Source: UBA6115 sp050953005 (GTDB lineage Bacteria > Bacillota > Clostridia > Christensenellales > Aristaeellaceae). Taken from it: a stretch of DNA of 64,000 bases. Positions 32,885-41,892 of the stretch are shown piece after piece (within the stretch, counting starts at the first letter, position 1; each line of letters opens with the position of its first letter). A program made the translations under genes and the position numbers. Under the pieces are notes generated by a model. The model was not told the DNA's origin and searched no databases. It worked only from the letters and a program-made list of their open reading frames with translations. The DNA lies in assembly GCA_050953005.1 (NCBI GenBank), contig JBMNLV010000010.1, positions 62,001 through 126,000 on the forward strand, given 5' to 3'.

Positions 32885-35518
32885 TTACACGACTGCACCG
32901 ACAAATTCCGCCGGCTTGATGACTTCCACTTTGAAGTTTCCCTGTTCCGCAGCCTCCACCCGCAGGGTATCGCCGTGGGCGGCCTTGCCGTCAATTAAGG
33001 TACGGGCAATCAGCGTTTCAATCTGGCTTTGGATTAAGCGTTTCATTGGCCGCGCTCCGTATACCGGGTCATAGCCCATATCCATCAGGCGGTTGAGTGC
33101 CTGCGGGTCAAGCTCCAGCTGCAGCTGACGGTCTTTGAGACGTGCGCGCAGGCGGTTAAGCTGCAAGTCAACAATCTCACGGATCTGATCGCGGCTCAGC
33201 GGCGTGAAGAGGATGGTCTCGTCGATCCGGTTAAGAAACTCCGGCCGGAAATGTCCCCTTAGCAGGCCGCGGATGTCTTCGCGCGTTCTTTCATCCAATA
33301 CGCCGTCATCGGAAATGTTATCCAGAATCATGGAGGAGCCCAGGTTGGAGGTCATGATCAGGATGGTGTTCTTGAAATCCACTGTGCGTCCCTGGCTGTC
33401 AGTCACACGTCCGTCATCCAGTATTTGCAGCAGCACATTGAAAACATCCGGGTGCGCTTTTTCCAATTCGTCAAACAGGATGACTGAATAGGGTTTGCGG
33501 CGTACGGCTTCTGTGAGTTGTCCTCCTTCTTCATAGCCTACATAGCCCGGCGGTGCGCCAATCAGCCTAGAGACCGAGAACTTCTCCATGTATTCGGACA
33601 TATCAATGCGGATCAGCATCTTTTCGTCATCAAACAGGTTTTCTGCCAGCGCCTTGGCCAATTCGGTCTTGCCCACACCTGTGGGGCCCAAAAACAGGAA
33701 GGAGCCAATGGGGCGCGCTTCGTCCGAAATGCCCGCGCGCGAACGCAGAATGGCATCGGACACCAGTTGGATGGCTTCATCCTGGCCGACGACGCGCTGG
33801 TGCAGCGTTTCAGGAAGCGACAACAGCTTTTCCCGGTCGCTCTCAAGCAGCTTGCTGACCGGGATGCCGGTCCAGCGACCTACAATGCGCGCGATTTCGT
33901 CATCGGTTACGCGGTCACGAAGATAAATCGCCTTGCCCTTTTCGCTTTCTGCCGCTTCCTGCTGCGCCAGTTCCTGCTGCAGGCGAGGCAAATCTCCGTA
34001 CTTAAGCTGCGCGGCGGTGTTCAGGTCATAGTTGCGTTCCGCCTGGGTGATGCGGGCATTTACTTGTTCGATCTGCTCGCGAAGTTTTTGCGTCTTGCCG
34101 ATTTCCAGTTTCTCGTTTTCCCACTTGGCGGTCATTTGCGCGTATTGCTCGCTCAGCTCAGCCAGCTCCAGGCGCAGGTCTTCCAAACGTCCCTTGGACA
34201 GACGGTCGCTCTCCTTTTCCAGGGCGGCTTCCTCTATTTCAAGCTGCATGATCTTGCGGCGCACCTCGTCCAGCTCAGAAGGCATGGAGTCCATCTCGGT
34301 TCGGATCATTGCGCAGGCTTCGTCCACAAGGTCAATGGCCTTGTCGGGCAAAAAGCGGTCGGTGATGTAGCGGTTTGACAGGGTGGCTGCGGCGATGAGC
34401 GCGCCATCCTGGATTTTGACGCCATGGAATACCTCATAGCGCTCCTGAAGCCCGCGCAGGATAGAGATGGTGTCCTCCACCGTAGGCTCCTCTACCAGTA
34501 CCGGCTGAAAGCGCCGCTCAAGCGCCGCGTCCTTTTCAATATGCTGCCGGTATTCATTCAGCGTTGTTGCGCCGATACAGTGCAGTTCGCCGCGGGCGAG
34601 CATAGGCTTTAGAAGGTTGCCGGCGTCCATCGCGCCATCGGCTTTGCCGGCGCCTACAATCGTGTGCAGCTCGTCAATAAACAGCAGGATTTGACCCCTG
34701 GCATTCTTGACCTCTGCCAGCACCGCTTTGAGACGCTCTTCAAACTCACCGCGGAACTTGGCTCCGGCGATCAGTGCGCCCATATCCAGGGAAAAGATGG
34801 TGCGGTCTTTCAGGTTTTCCGGAACATCGCCGCGCACGATGCGCTGAGCCAGACCTTCCGCGATCGCGGTCTTGCCAACGCCCGGCTCGCCGATAAGCAC
34901 CGGGTTATTCTTGGTTTTCCGGCTGAGGATACGGATGACGTCGCGGATTTCGCTGTCGCGGCCGATCACCGGATCCAGCTTCTGGTTTTTGGCCAGCGCG
35001 GTCAAATCGGTGCCATACTTGGCCAAGGCGTCGTAACTATCCTCAGGCGTATCGCTGGTCACCCGTGTTGCGCCGCGCACTTCGCTTAAAGCTTTGAGGA
35101 AGTCGCCTTCCCGCACTTGGAATTGAGAGAATATGGACTGCAGTGTTCGGTCGGCTGCGCGCAACAGCCCCAAAAACAGGTGTTCTACGGAGATGTACTC
35201 GTCCTTCATGCGTTCAGCTGAATCAGCAGCCTCGCGCAAGGCGCGGTCCATTTCCTGGGAGACATAGGTCTTGCCTTCTTCGCGCACGCTGCCGCGTACC
35301 CGGGGCAGCTTTTCTACTTCCTCCAGCACCCGCGCTGACAGCGCGGAAGTTTGCTTGCCCAGGCGGGTGAGCAGCTGGGGGATCAGGTTTGTGTCATCCT
35401 GCAACAGCGCGTGCAGCAGATGCGATTGTTCCAGCGTCTGGTTCATGTATTCGCCAGCCAAACGCTGTGCGCCCTGAATGGCGTCAATGCTTTTTTGTGT
35501 GTATCTGATTTGGCTCAT
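32885..35518 (-). CDS. clpB: ATP-dependent chaperone ClpB
   Basis: An 877-aa disaggregase that works with DnaK to resolubilise aggregates. It has an N-terminal Clp repeat domain (SIDAIQGAQRLAGEY, ALLQDD), a first AAA+ module with GEPGVGKTA and FIDELHTIVGAG, and a long coiled-coil middle domain (about residues 400-530), which marks ClpB rather than ClpC. The second AAA+ module has GPTGVGKTELAKALAENLFD and FDELEKAHPDVFN. The start at 35518 follows AGAGGTGAAAGG. The longer reading from 35689 covers the promoter and is rejected. It is controlled by a CtsR box downstream of a near-consensus promoter. Confidence 0.97.
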   Translation of the reverse strand: MSQIRYTQKSIDAIQGAQRLAGEYMNQTLEQSHLLHALLQDDTNLIPQLLTRLGKQTSALSARVLEEVEKLPRVRGSVREEGKTYVSQEMDRALREAADSAERMKDEYISVEHLFLGLLRAADRTLQSIFSQFQVREGDFLKALSEVRGATRVTSDTPEDSYDALAKYGTDLTALAKNQKLDPVIGRDSEIRDVIRILSRKTKNNPVLIGEPGVGKTAIAEGLAQRIVRGDVPENLKDRTIFSLDMGALIAGAKFRGEFEERLKAVLAEVKNARGQILLFIDELHTIVGAGKADGAMDAGNLLKPMLARGELHCIGATTLNEYRQHIEKDAALERRFQPVLVEEPTVEDTISILRGLQERYEVFHGVKIQDGALIAAATLSNRYITDRFLPDKAIDLVDEACAMIRTEMDSMPSELDEVRRKIMQLEIEEAALEKESDRLSKGRLEDLRLELAELSEQYAQMTAKWENEKLEIGKTQKLREQIEQVNARITQAERNYDLNTAAQLKYGDLPRLQQELAQQEAAESEKGKAIYLRDRVTDDEIARIVGRWTGIPVSKLLESDREKLLSLPETLHQRVVGQDEAIQLVSDAILRSRAGISDEARPIGSFLFLGPTGVGKTELAKALAENLFDDEKMLIRIDMSEYMEKFSVSRLIGAPPGYVGYEEGGQLTEAVRRKPYSVILFDELEKAHPDVFNVLLQILDDGRVTDSQGRTVDFKNTILIMTSNLGSSMILDNISDDGVLDERTREDIRGLLRGHFRPEFLNRIDETILFTPLSRDQIREIVDLQLNRLRARLKDRQLQLELDPQALNRLMDMGYDPVYGARPMKRLIQSQIETLIARTLIDGKAAHGDTLRVEAAEQGNFKVEVIKPAEFVGAVV

Positions 35519-35554
35519 GCCTTTCACCTCTTGTTTCAATAGTATCGGCCAAAG

Positions 35555-35571
35555 TCTGACCATCTTTGACC
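35555..35571 (-). promoter_or_regulatory. CtsR operator of clpB
   Basis: The minus strand reads GGTCAAAGATGGTCAGA, matching the CtsR heptad direct repeat (A/GGTCAAA-NAN-A/GGTCAAA) with one mismatch at the last but one position. It lies just downstream of the expected start site, where bound CtsR would block transcription. No CIRCE element is present. Confidence 0.75.
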
Positions 35572-35579
35572 TTAATTCA

Positions 35580-35607
35580 ATTATATATGACACAGCTTGT
35601 CTGTCAA
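35580..35607 (-). promoter_or_regulatory. clpB promoter
   Basis: Perfect TTGACA and perfect TATAAT with a 16-nt spacer on the minus strand, directly upstream of the CtsR box. The leader is about 55 nt. Confidence 0.75.
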
Positions 35608-35682
35608 GTGTTTTTTGAATGATTTTATAGCGGAATAAATGACATTTTGTAAATCTTTTCATATTGCAAGCCTGCTTTTCGC

Positions 35683-35710
35683 TTGACAAGCCGTTTGAGT
35701 GGTATAAAAT
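35683..35710 (+). promoter_or_regulatory. Promoter of the isomerase/oxidoreductase/ABC operon
   Basis: Perfect TTGACA, a 16-nt spacer, then TAAAAT. The start site would be near 35717 with a leader of about 75 nt. No operator could be assigned. Confidence 0.5.
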
Positions 35711-35792
35711 TAATATAAGGCAAATAGGGCAAATTCCCTGTTAAAACAACACGGCGCGTCTTTTGACTTGCGCTGGATAAGGAGGAATGAAA

Positions 35793-36785
35793 ATGAACAA
35801 ACGGCCAGTAACACTGTGTACTGCGCAATGGGCAGACATGCAATTTGAGGAGTTGTGCGCGCTTGCCAGCGATATGGGCTATGACGGACTGGAAATTGCC
35901 TGCTGGGGCAATAGCCTTGACCTGGACCGCGCACTTGAGGAGAAGGACTATATTCCCTGGGTCAAGGAGACGCTTAAAAAACATAACCTGGTCTGCAAGG
36001 CCATTGCTACCCACATCATTGGCCAGTGTGTGGGTGACGCGCCCGATCCGCGTTTAAATAATTTTGCCCCGGCCCGGCTCAAGGACAATCCGCAGGGGAT
36101 CCGCGAGTGGGGTATACAGCAAATGAAGAAGTCCGCCCAAGTCGCGCGCATGCTGGATGTGGATGTGGTTACCGGCTTTACAGGCAGCCCCATCTGGAAG
36201 TACCTGTATTCTTTCCCGCAGACTACTGAGGAGATGGTTGAGGCCGGTTTCCAGGAGATCTATGATTTGTGGACGCCCATCCTGGCAGAATTCCGCAAGC
36301 ATGGTGTACGTTTTGCATTGGAAGTACACCCGGGCGAAATCGCTTTTGATTACTATTCCACCAAACGCCTGCTTGAAAAATTCAAGGATTGGCCTGAGTT
36401 TGGTCTTAATTTTGATCCCAGCCATCTTCTTTGGCAGGGCGTGACCCCGCATCTGTTCCTCAATGATTTTATCGAGCGCGTCTATCATGTTCATATGAAG
36501 GACGCGGCTGTCACCCTGGACGGCCGCAGCGGACTGCTGGGATCTCATATTGATTTTGGCGATCTGCGCCGCGGGTGGAACTTCCGTTCCTTGGGCCATG
36601 GCGGCGTCAACTTTGAGGAAATCATCCGTGTGCTCAATGCCCATGGCTATGACGGCCCCTTGTCGGTGGAGTGGGAGGACAGCGGTATGGACCGGATAGA
36701 TGGCGCCACAGAGGCCTGTGCCTTTGTCAAGAAGATCAACTTCAAGCCCTCTCTCGTCAAGTTTGACGAAGCGATTGCCAACTAG
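35793..36785 (+). CDS. Sugar phosphate isomerase/epimerase family protein
   Basis: A 330-aa TIM-barrel protein of the AP endonuclease 2-like (xylose isomerase-like) superfamily. Metal-ligand candidates are the Glu in FALEVHPGE, the Asp/His in LNFDPSHL, the HVHMKD segment and the Glu of LSVEWED. I chose the ATG at 35793, seven bases after AAGGAGG. The ATG at 35787 lies only one base from that site. The gene opens an operon with an oxidoreductase and a complete sugar importer, so it likely isomerises or dehydrates a sugar or cyclitol derivative. The substrate cannot be read. Confidence 0.85.
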   Translation: MNKRPVTLCTAQWADMQFEELCALASDMGYDGLEIACWGNSLDLDRALEEKDYIPWVKETLKKHNLVCKAIATHIIGQCVGDAPDPRLNNFAPARLKDNPQGIREWGIQQMKKSAQVARMLDVDVVTGFTGSPIWKYLYSFPQTTEEMVEAGFQEIYDLWTPILAEFRKHGVRFALEVHPGEIAFDYYSTKRLLEKFKDWPEFGLNFDPSHLLWQGVTPHLFLNDFIERVYHVHMKDAAVTLDGRSGLLGSHIDFGDLRRGWNFRSLGHGGVNFEEIIRVLNAHGYDGPLSVEWEDSGMDRIDGATEACAFVKKINFKPSLVKFDEAIAN

Positions 36786-36795
36786 GGAGGACGAT

Positions 36796-37944
36796 ATGAG
36801 ACCGCATGTAAATTATGGAATGGTGGGTGGGGACATCCACGCTTTTATCGGTGAGGTGCACCGCAGGGCCATTCGCTTTGATCCCCGTGCCCGGATGGTG
36901 GCAGGCTGCTTCTCGGGCTCCTCACAGGATAAAAACCGCGAAAGCGGTGAGGTGCTGGGGCTGGATCCGCAGCGTGTATACGCCGACTACCGTGAAATGG
37001 CTCAAAAGGAAGCTGCCCGGCCTGATGGTATCGACTTTGTATCCATTGTCACCCCCAATGTCACACATTATGAAATCGCCAAGGCTTTTCTGGAAAACGG
37101 AATCCATGTGATGTGTGAGAAGCCTCTGTGTTTCACCGTAGCTCAGGCGGAGGAACTGCGTGACCTGGCTGGCTGCAAAAAGCTGCTCTTCGGCGTCAAC
37201 TATTCCTACACCGGCTATGTGCTCGCCAAGGTGATGCGGGAAATGGTGCAGGAGGGGAAAATCGGCAAGGTGATCAATGTCAATGCCGAGTATCCCCAGG
37301 AATGGCTGCTTGATGACCTGCATCCGGTTCCCGGGCAGGAGCTTAAGCTGTCCGTTTGGCGCAAGGATCCGGCTGTTGCCGGCATCTCCAACTGTGTAGG
37401 CGACATCGGTAGCCACATCGAGAACTTTGTCCACTATGTCACAGGGCTGAAGATCAAGCGCCTGCTGGCGGTAACCAATCATTTTGGCCAGCCGCTGGAC
37501 CTCAACGCCAACATCCTGGTGGAATATGACAACGGCGCCAACGGCGCCTACTGGTGCTCCCAGGTGGCTGCAGGCACCCTCAATGCGCTTGCTGTACGCA
37601 TCTATGGGGATGAAGGCTCCCTGGAGTGGAAGCAGGAGGATCCGGACTTTGTGCGCTATACCCCCCGGGGCGAGGCGCCGCGCATCCTGACGCGCGGCAA
37701 TGGCTATCTCAAGGAAAAAGCCGCTGCGTACAGCCAGCTGCCTACCGGGCATCCGGAAGGGCTGCATGTCGCTTTTGCCAATGTGTACAAAAACTTTATC
37801 ACTGCCGTGCTGATGCACCGTGAGGGTCAGGATACCGATGACATTGACTTCCCGCGGGTGGAGGATGGCCTTAACGGCGTGAAATTTATCCACGCGGTCG
37901 TTGAGAGCGCCAAAAATGATGCAAAGTGGGTACACTTAATGTAG
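36796..37944 (+). CDS. Gfo/Idh/MocA family oxidoreductase
   Basis: A 382-aa NAD(P)-dependent dehydrogenase. The N-terminal Rossmann domain begins NYGMVGGDIHAFIG (a variant of the usual GxGxxG) and contains the family catalytic CEKPLCFT. The C-terminal alpha/beta domain has GDIGSHIENFVHYVTG, holding the conserved Asp and His. The ATG at 36796 follows GGGAGG, 10 nt after the isomerase stop. Such enzymes oxidise sugars or inositols at ring hydroxyls, often together with isomerase-like partners as here. Confidence 0.88.
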   Translation: MRPHVNYGMVGGDIHAFIGEVHRRAIRFDPRARMVAGCFSGSSQDKNRESGEVLGLDPQRVYADYREMAQKEAARPDGIDFVSIVTPNVTHYEIAKAFLENGIHVMCEKPLCFTVAQAEELRDLAGCKKLLFGVNYSYTGYVLAKVMREMVQEGKIGKVINVNAEYPQEWLLDDLHPVPGQELKLSVWRKDPAVAGISNCVGDIGSHIENFVHYVTGLKIKRLLAVTNHFGQPLDLNANILVEYDNGANGAYWCSQVAAGTLNALAVRIYGDEGSLEWKQEDPDFVRYTPRGEAPRILTRGNGYLKEKAAAYSQLPTGHPEGLHVAFANVYKNFITAVLMHREGQDTDDIDFPRVEDGLNGVKFIHAVVESAKNDAKWVHLM

Positions 37945-37994
37945 GCTTTTATTGGCACTGCCAATAAGTAAGAAAATCAAACGGAGGAAAAATC

Positions 37995-39032
37995 ATGAGA
38001 AAACTGGTAACCCTGTTGCTGGCAGCCGTCATGCTGCTGTCTGTGACCAGCGCCCTGGCCGCCAATGAGGACATTGTGATCCTCGTGCCCAACGCGGACC
38101 ATGGCTGGACTGGTGCTGTGCTCAACTACGCGGAGGAAAAGGCAAAAGAAATCAACGACGCAGGCGCGTATACCGCGCGTGTCATCGCTTCTTCCGATCC
38201 CGCCAATCAGATTACCCAGGTTGAGGACATTATTGACAACAAGTCCGCCAAGACCGTTGTGATTCTGCCCTATGACAACACCCTGGAAGCCACCATGCGC
38301 AAGCTGGTCGACAGCAGCATCCCCTTTGTGATGTTTGACCGCGTCATTGATGCCGTGGCTGATAGCGCTGTTTCTGTTGTTAAGGGTGACAACGAAGGCA
38401 TCGGCCTAGAGACTGCCAAGCGTTTTGTGGCTGACGGCCTGCTTCCGGGCGAGCCTGTCCTGATCATCCCCGGAGACAACTCTTCCGTGCCCGAGATGCG
38501 CAACAACGGCTTCTTCAAGGGCCTGCTTGAGGCTGGCTGGACGCAGGAGCAGGTGGACGGCATCAAATCCACCGCCTACACTGGCTGGAGCCGTTCTGAA
38601 GGCCGCCGCCTGTTCACCGAATGGCTGGACAGCAATACCATCGACGAGATCAAGGCTAACCGCTACATCTTTACCCATGACGATGAGATCGCGATGGGCA
38701 TGCTCGAAGCGCTCAAGAGCTCTGACATTGACCCTGCCAAGAAGGAAGCCTTTCTGGGCGCCAAGGTCATTCTGGGGTCTTCTTCAGGCCTGAACGAGAT
38801 TTATTCAGTGCTCAAGGGCATCCATCAAAAGGACTACACGGCTGAGGTTGCCCAGCTGGGCGATTTGTTCACTGTCACCTATGATCCCGGCATGATCAAG
38901 ATCGCTGTTCAGGACATGGTTGACTATCTGGACGGCAAGGAAGTTGCCAAGGATCACGTTGTGCCGGTCAGCGTTGTTGACGCGGCTAATGTTAGCGAGT
39001 TCCAGGGCTTTGGCGACGCGTTTGCCAAGTAA
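37995..39032 (+). CDS. Ribose-type sugar-binding protein of ABC importer
   Basis: A 345-aa exported periplasmic-binding-protein-like domain (type 1, RbsB/XylF family). The signal peptide is basic, then Leu-rich, with cleavage after ALA (about residue 22). No lipobox Cys is present. Family signs are IVILVPNADHGWTGAVLNYAEE at the mature N-terminus (truncated here to the family block), TVVILPYDNT, and FTHDDEIAMGMLEAL. It is followed by a strong hairpin before the ATPase gene, so it should be made in excess. Confidence 0.92.
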   Translation: MRKLVTLLLAAVMLLSVTSALAANEDIVILVPNADHGWTGAVLNYAEEKAKEINDAGAYTARVIASSDPANQITQVEDIIDNKSAKTVVILPYDNTLEATMRKLVDSSIPFVMFDRVIDAVADSAVSVVKGDNEGIGLETAKRFVADGLLPGEPVLIIPGDNSSVPEMRNNGFFKGLLEAGWTQEQVDGIKSTAYTGWSRSEGRRLFTEWLDSNTIDEIKANRYIFTHDDEIAMGMLEALKSSDIDPAKKEAFLGAKVILGSSSGLNEIYSVLKGIHQKDYTAEVAQLGDLFTVTYDPGMIKIAVQDMVDYLDGKEVAKDHVVPVSVVDAANVSEFQGFGDAFAK

Positions 39033-39044
39033 TCACTTTACCCT

Positions 39045-39076
39045 GCCCTCCGCAGGCAAGCCTGCGGAGGGCTTTT
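39045..39076 (+). terminator. Intra-operon hairpin after ribose-type binding protein
   Basis: Perfect 12-bp stem (GCCCTCCGCAGG / CCTGCGGAGGGC) with a 4-nt loop and TTTT. It is a full intrinsic terminator by shape, inside an operon that must be read through to give ATPase and permease. Confidence 0.8.
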
Positions 39077-39101
39077 GACAAGCAAGGAGACCGGGCGCGA
39101 C

Positions 39102-40595
39102 ATGCTGGAAATGAAGGGCATCTCCAAATCCTTTTTTGGTGTCAGGGTGCTCGATAAAGTCAATCTGACCGTAGGCCAAGGCGAGGTACACGCGCTGCTT
39201 GGGGAGAACGGGGCGGGCAAGTCCACCCTGATGAACATTCTGGGCGGCGTGTATACGCGCGATGCTGGCCAGGTTATTTTTTTGGGCAAGCCTCTGGAGA
39301 ATACCACGGTGCGTCTGGCAGAGGATGCAGGCATCGCTTTTGTTCACCAGGAACTCAACCTTTTCAATGATTTGCGCGTTTATGAGAACATCTTTCTGCG
39401 CAAGGAGATTGTGCATCCCTTTGGTGTCCTGGCTAAAAAGGAGATGATCGCACGCACGCAGGAATTGATGGCGCAACTGGGTGTGGACATCCCGGCCACC
39501 GCCATGGTATCAGAGCTGGAAACCAGCAAAAAGCAAATGCTGGAGATCGCTAAGGCGCTGTACGCCAAGGCTGAGCTGTTCATCCTGGATGAACCTACCA
39601 CCTCCCTGAACACCGCTGAGATCGAGATGCTCTTCGGCTTGATCCGCCGCCTGAGGGACCACGGAAAATCCTTCATTTTTATTTCCCACAAGCTCCAGGA
39701 GGTCTTTCATATTGCCGATCGCTATACCGTGCTGCGCAACGGGAAGATGGTGCAGACCGGGGACATCGCACAGGTCACCACTACCGATATCGCGCGCATG
39801 ATGGTAGGCCAGCAGTATACGGATCAAAGCGTATATCAGCCGCGCGAACTGGGAGAGGTGGTGCTGAAAGCTGAACGGCTGTCCGGCCAGGGTTTTCATC
39901 AGGTATCCTTTTCTGTGCGCCGCGGTGAGATTGTGGGCTTCACGGGGCTTAAGGGCGCGGGCATTTCGGAAATGTTTTCCACCATCTTTGGTGCGCTGCC
40001 CATCTATTCCGGCAAGCTCACCCTGTTTGATGAGGAGATTACAAGCAACACCGTACGCGGCGCCATGCGCAGGCGCCTGGCCATGATAGCTTCCAACCGC
40101 AAGGAAAACTCCATTATTCCGGATTTTTCGCTGCTGGAAAACTTTTATATTTCGGAACACCGTCTCTCTGAGAATGAGCCGATTATCATCAAGAATATGG
40201 AGCTGAAGCGCTACAGGACGCACCGGGATGCGCTGTCCATCAAGGCCAATACGCCCTATGATATGATTACCTCGCTGTCAGGCGGTAACCAGCAAAAGGT
40301 GATCCTGGCGCGCTGGCTGAATACCAAGTCGGACATCCTGCTGCTGGACAATCCCACCCAGGGCATTGACGTCGGGTCCAAGGCAGAGATATACATCCTG
40401 ATCCAGCAGCTGGCCCTGGAAGGCAAGACCATCCTGGTCAATACCCTGGAAATCCCTGAGATTATGAAAGTTGCAGACCGCTGCGTGGTATTTTTCCACG
40501 GGCGTGTCCACACCATCCTTGACCGCGAGCAGATTACCGAGGAACGGGTCATGATCGCGGCGACCAATGCAGCACAGACGGAGGTAAACGCGTAA
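39102..40595 (+). CDS. Sugar ABC transporter ATP-binding protein (RbsA/MglA-like)
   Basis: A 497-aa double ABC ATPase. The first domain has GENGAGKSTL, the variant signature VSELETSKKQM and Walker B LFILDEPTTSL. The second has the degenerate P-loop GLKGAGISEM and an intact LSGGNQQKVIL. The ATG at 39102 is preceded by AAGGAG 12 nt away, a weak spacing. A TTG at 39075 lies within the hairpin's T-run and is less likely. It drives the permease encoded 1 nt downstream. Confidence 0.92.
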   Translation: MLEMKGISKSFFGVRVLDKVNLTVGQGEVHALLGENGAGKSTLMNILGGVYTRDAGQVIFLGKPLENTTVRLAEDAGIAFVHQELNLFNDLRVYENIFLRKEIVHPFGVLAKKEMIARTQELMAQLGVDIPATAMVSELETSKKQMLEIAKALYAKAELFILDEPTTSLNTAEIEMLFGLIRRLRDHGKSFIFISHKLQEVFHIADRYTVLRNGKMVQTGDIAQVTTTDIARMMVGQQYTDQSVYQPRELGEVVLKAERLSGQGFHQVSFSVRRGEIVGFTGLKGAGISEMFSTIFGALPIYSGKLTLFDEEITSNTVRGAMRRRLAMIASNRKENSIIPDFSLLENFYISEHRLSENEPIIIKNMELKRYRTHRDALSIKANTPYDMITSLSGGNQQKVILARWLNTKSDILLLDNPTQGIDVGSKAEIYILIQQLALEGKTILVNTLEIPEIMKVADRCVVFFHGRVHTILDREQITEERVMIAATNAAQTEVNA

Positions 40596-40596
40596 A

Positions 40597-41619
40597 ATGA
40601 CGGCCATCACTACCCAGGACAAGCCAAAACAATCCATCACCAAAGTGCTGGGCAACTACAGCTTTATCCTGATATTTATCGCCATTTTGCTCGTCTACCT
40701 GATCATTAACGCGGGCGCTACCACCTGGTCAGGCGTGATGAACATCCTTCGCCACTCGACAGTGGTCGGCATCATCGCTTTCGGCATGGGCCTGGCGATC
40801 ATAACCGGCGGTATTGACCTGTCGGTGGGCAGCATGCTTTCCTTGATTGGCGGAATTTCCGTTGTGGTCTTCAACGCCACCAACAGCCCGGTTTTAACCT
40901 TGTTATTCGCGTTGGCGGGAGGTTTTGTGCTGGGCAGTATCAACGGGTTGTTGATTGGAAAGGTCAAGATGCCTGCCTTTATTGTTACCTTGGCCACCAT
41001 GATGATTTACCGGTCAATCGCGCAGTATTACCTGCGCGCGGTGGAGCGCAAGTCTATCTACAATATGGACGGCACGCTCAGCGCTTATCAGGGCTTTTAT
41101 GACTTTGGCCAAAGCAAGCTGTTCGATCTGATCCCCACTGTGGGCATCATCCTGATCCTGGTCACTGTGGTCATGGTCTTCCTGTCAACCTCCACCAAGT
41201 ATGGCCGCACCATCTACGCGGTGGGCAGCAACGAGCGCGCCGCGATGTTGGCGGGTGTTTCGGTGGAATGGGTGCGTGTGAGCGTATATATGCTCACCGG
41301 CGTGTTATGCGGCTTGGCTGCTTTTATCTGGCTTGCCATGAACGGCTCTGTTGACCCGGCCACTTTGGGGCGCAGCAATGAGATGTATGCCATTGCCGCG
41401 GTGGTGATCGGCGGAGTCAGCATGTCCGGAGGCAAGGGCAAGCTGCTGGGTATCCTTTTCGGCGCGATGAGCTACAATATTATTGATAAAATCATTGCCG
41501 CCATGCGTTTTGACGCGCTCATCAACGATACCATCAAGGGCGCCATCCTGTTGGTGGCTGTGCTGATTCAAATCATGATCCCGGTATTGCGCGGCAAGTT
41601 CCGCAAGAAGGAAGCCTGA
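40597..41619 (+). CDS. Sugar ABC transporter permease (RbsC-like)
   Basis: A 340-aa membrane subunit of the ribose/xylose/galactoside class (BPD_transp_2) with eight to ten hydrophobic segments. The GGIDLSVGSMLSLIGG block and AVGSNERAAMLAGV loop, which contacts the ATPase, are diagnostic. It is probably a homodimer. It is the last gene of the operon and is followed by a clean terminator. Confidence 0.93.
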   Translation: MTAITTQDKPKQSITKVLGNYSFILIFIAILLVYLIINAGATTWSGVMNILRHSTVVGIIAFGMGLAIITGGIDLSVGSMLSLIGGISVVVFNATNSPVLTLLFALAGGFVLGSINGLLIGKVKMPAFIVTLATMMIYRSIAQYYLRAVERKSIYNMDGTLSAYQGFYDFGQSKLFDLIPTVGIILILVTVVMVFLSTSTKYGRTIYAVGSNERAAMLAGVSVEWVRVSVYMLTGVLCGLAAFIWLAMNGSVDPATLGRSNEMYAIAAVVIGGVSMSGGKGKLLGILFGAMSYNIIDKIIAAMRFDALINDTIKGAILLVAVLIQIMIPVLRGKFRKKEA

Positions 41620-41636
41620 ACCCTTTTCGGCAGACC

Positions 41637-41658
41637 AACCGGCATCCGCCGGTTTTTT
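41637..41658 (+). terminator. Terminator of the sugar operon
   Basis: AACCGGC / GCCGGTT stem with a 4-nt loop, followed by TTTTT. Confidence 0.85.
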
Positions 41659-41697
41659 GTTGGAACAAAAAACGCATTATGAAAGCAGGTGCTTTGC

Positions 41698-41726
41698 TTG
41701 TCAGTTGTCCGGCTGCTTGCTATACT
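41698..41726 (+). promoter_or_regulatory. Promoter of AI-2E-family gene cluster
   Basis: TTGTCA, a 17-nt spacer, then TATACT. The start site would be near 41733, giving a leader of about 160 nt before the first gene. Confidence 0.6.
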
Positions 41727-41732
41727 GCTTTT

Positions 41733-41892
41733 GGTGCGTTATACCATACAAGTAAACGCACATAAGGCTGAAAACCTTTGATGATCCCGATATGCCGAAG
41801 GCTTGCGCCTGGCGAAGCGATGAAACGGGTACGAACAAACCGTTCCAATGAAGCGTTTGTGACTGAGTTTGGTTTATAAAGGAGGAAGGCTT
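41733..41892 (+). other. Long structured 5' leader of unknown type
   Basis: About 160 nt of untranslated leader. Near its start GTGCGTT pairs with AACGCAC across a 14-nt loop (about 41734-41761). Farther on a CTTGCGCC/GGCGAAG segment could form another hairpin. I compared it by eye with the riboswitch cores I know (purine, T-box, SAM, ydaO, fluoride and others) and found no match. Confidence 0.35.

Noticed and set aside
35519..35700. CIRCE element upstream of clpB
   Set aside because: No TTAGCACTC-N9-GAGTGCTAA repeat; the site present is a CtsR repeat.
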